Under the pieces are notes generated by a model. It had not been told where the DNA came from. It saw nothing but the letters and a program-made list of their open reading frames with translations, and ran no database searches. Shown in pieces: positions 47,337-47,984 of a stretch of DNA of 47,984 nt. Source of the DNA: Actinomadura sp. 6K520. GTDB lineage: Bacteria; Actinomycetota; Actinomycetes; Streptosporangiales; Streptosporangiaceae. The position numbers and the translations under genes are program-made. The DNA is taken from NCBI RefSeq assembly GCF_004349245.1, contig NZ_SMLC01000046.1, positions 1 through 47,984 of the forward strand. Reading direction: 5' to 3'. Within the stretch, counting starts at the first letter, position 1. Every line of letters begins with the position of its first letter.

Positions 47337-47474
47337 GTGCTGACCGCCTGTCTCACCTTCGCCGCCATGGCCGCGCGCCGCGCCTTGGCGCGTCCCGCCG
47401 TCAAACGCCGCATCCAGCAGCTCACCGGCGTCGCCTTCATCGGTTTCGGCCTCCGCCTGGCCACCGGGCATTGA
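47337..47474 (+). pseudogene. C-terminal fragment of a LysE/RhtB-type exporter
   Basis: About 45 codons: GTG-started TACLTFAAMAARRALARPAV, then KRRIQQLTGVAFIGFGLRLA before TGA at 47472-47474. The last helix and the LTGxxFIGFGLRLA ending are typical of LysE/RhtB amino-acid exporters, which are about 200 residues long. The upstream sequence in this frame is open but shows no transporter-like helices, so the N-terminal three quarters are missing. It is most likely a deletion remnant between the aldo-keto reductase and the next genes. Confidence 0.6.
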
Positions 47475-47477
47475 CCC

Positions 47478-47690
47478 TCACGGGGCCGCCGAAGGCCGCT
47501 CCTTGAGCAGACGGACGGCCCGCCGTGCGGCGTCGGGATCGGCGACGGTGAGCATCTCCAGCAGGCCGTCGAGGTCACTGGACGAGATCAGGGTGCGGCC
47601 GGCGGCCCGCCACGTCCCCTCACGGCCCCGCGTGATCGCCCAGTCAGGGAAGAGATGCCGGAGCAGCAGCAGCGCAACGGGCTCATTCAT
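47478..47690 (-). CDS. Small hypothetical protein downstream of the HATPase gene
   Basis: 70 residues: a hydrophobic/helical start (MNEPVALLLLRHLFPDW), then ITRGREGTWRAAGRTLISSSDLDGLLEML, and a charged tail. The pattern resembles short actinomycete proteins encoded next to RsbW-like ATPases and XRE regulators, whose function is unknown; this is recall. ATG 47690 overlaps the upstream HATPase fragment stop (ATGA), so the two were one operon. With the upstream gene interrupted by an intron, its transcription may depend on splicing or read-through. Confidence 0.7.
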   Translation of the reverse strand: MNEPVALLLLRHLFPDWAITRGREGTWRAAGRTLISSSDLDGLLEMLTVADPDAARRAVRLLKERPSAAP

Positions 47691-47858
47691 CACCGCCGCG
47701 GCGGCCCATCCTGGCGGAGGGCGGCCCACGTGACCTTGCCTCCTTCGTTGAGCGGGCGGACGCCCCAGGCGTGCACCAGCTCGGCCACGAGCAGCAGCCC
47801 GCGCCCGGAGACGGCGGCGTGGTCCTCCGCCTGGACGACCGGGCGCCCCTCACCGGCG
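47690..47858 (-). pseudogene. RsbW-like HATPase (anti-sigma/regulatory) gene, 3' exon only in window
   Basis: 56 codons of the C terminus of a GHKL ATP-binding domain: GEGRPVVQAEDHAAV, SGRGLLLVAELVHAWGV, and GGKVTWAAL match the end of HATPase_c_2 proteins of the RsbW/SpoIIAB kind. The match begins at the predicted intron junction, and the expected upstream half (the N-box) is absent from the window. The reading frame stays open through the intron end by chance, which could mislead gene callers. Whether the other exon lies beyond the intron is not visible. Confidence 0.75.
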
Positions 47859-47984
47859 GTAGGGTCGGCCGCGCGGCGAGGTGCCCATGAGGGCCCTTTT
47901 CCGCGCGGCCTCCCTCCGAACCGGACGTGCGAGTTTCCCCGCATCCGGCTCTCCAGTGGTTCTTTTGTGAGTTTGACGGTCTGC
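47859..47984 (-). mobile_element. Group II intron, 3' end (continues beyond the window)
   Basis: On the minus strand a canonical domain V (47918-47951) is followed by GGAGGGAGG and a domain VI hairpin with a 10-bp stem (GGCCGCGCGG, arms 47901-47910 and 47867-47876). The element ends in GACCCTAC at 47866-47859, the usual kind of bacterial group II 3' end. The intron-encoded reverse transcriptase/maturase would lie to the right of the window. The insertion point is inside the HATPase gene, in sense orientation, so splicing could restore the mRNA. Confidence 0.85.
47918..47951 (-). ncRNA. Group II intron domain V catalytic hairpin
   Basis: It is exactly 34 nt, as usual for domain V. Read on the minus strand it starts GAGCCGGATGCGG, has a GGAAAC tetraloop context, and ends CGCACGTCCGGTTC. 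The catalytic AGC triad near the 5' side, the GAAA tetraloop and the ACG two-nucleotide bulge region are all present, and the outer stem pairs GAGCCGG with CCGGTTC (one G-T pair). Confidence 0.9.

Noticed and set aside
47690..47944. An 84-aa protein starting at ATG 47944
   Set aside because: Its first third is translated from intron domains V and VI; only the part from 47858 downward is real coding sequence.

Overview
The window is high-GC, high-coding-density actinomycete chromosome. GTG starts, ATGA/TGATG stop-start overlaps, two SARP regulators, FprA-type ferredoxin reductase, Dxs/Idi and a CUT1 sugar transporter without its own ATPase all fit a filamentous actinomycete. A Thermomonosporaceae/Actinomadura-like host is my guess and was not tested.

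Region 1 (1 to about 30.7 kb) is the right-hand part of a biosynthetic gene cluster for a probably chlorinated and glycosylated polyketide. A leftward operon (15738 down to 1, running out of the window) carries halogenase 2, a CPA2 cation/proton antiporter, halogenase 1, a fully reducing type I PKS (KS-AT-DH-ER-KR-ACP) and the start of a second PKS whose first module has no AT domain. To its right are an AfsR-like SARP (-), a rightward acetyl-CoA carboxylase set (fused AccDA, BCCP, biotin carboxylase, and a tautomerase-YHS fusion), an NDP-hexose 2,3-dehydratase (-), an FAD monooxygenase (-), an AraC-type regulator (-), a small DUF5988-like protein with a dTDP-glucose synthase (+), a small SARP (-) and a SAM methyltransferase (+). 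The set implies malonyl-CoA supply, chain assembly, chlorination, oxidation, methylation and 2-deoxysugar attachment. The remaining sugar genes, glycosyltransferase and the rest of the PKS must lie to the left.

The most unusual observation is an 18-bp motif, consensus GCAATYTRRGMGRTGNCM, in six copies (15889, 18125, 18237, 24291, 27090, 29417). The copies lie only in intergenic gaps of this cluster, about 87 to 150 bp upstream of six transcription-unit starts, including both SARPs. It looks like the operator of a cluster-wide regulator that I cannot name.

Region 2 (30.7 to 47.3 kb) is ordinary chromosome: fadA-fadB with a tandem operator-like repeat, an APC amino-acid permease, FprA, a hypothetical protein, divergent dxs and idi, a glucose-type ABC importer, an ASCH-domain protein, a Uma2 nuclease, Mug glycosylase, a TauE/SafE exporter and an aldo-keto reductase.

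Region 3 (47.3 kb to the end) is disturbed. It holds a C-terminal scrap of a LysE-type exporter, a small hypothetical gene, and the 3' end of a group II intron (34-nt domain V plus domain VI) that interrupts a gene for an RsbW-like HATPase protein.
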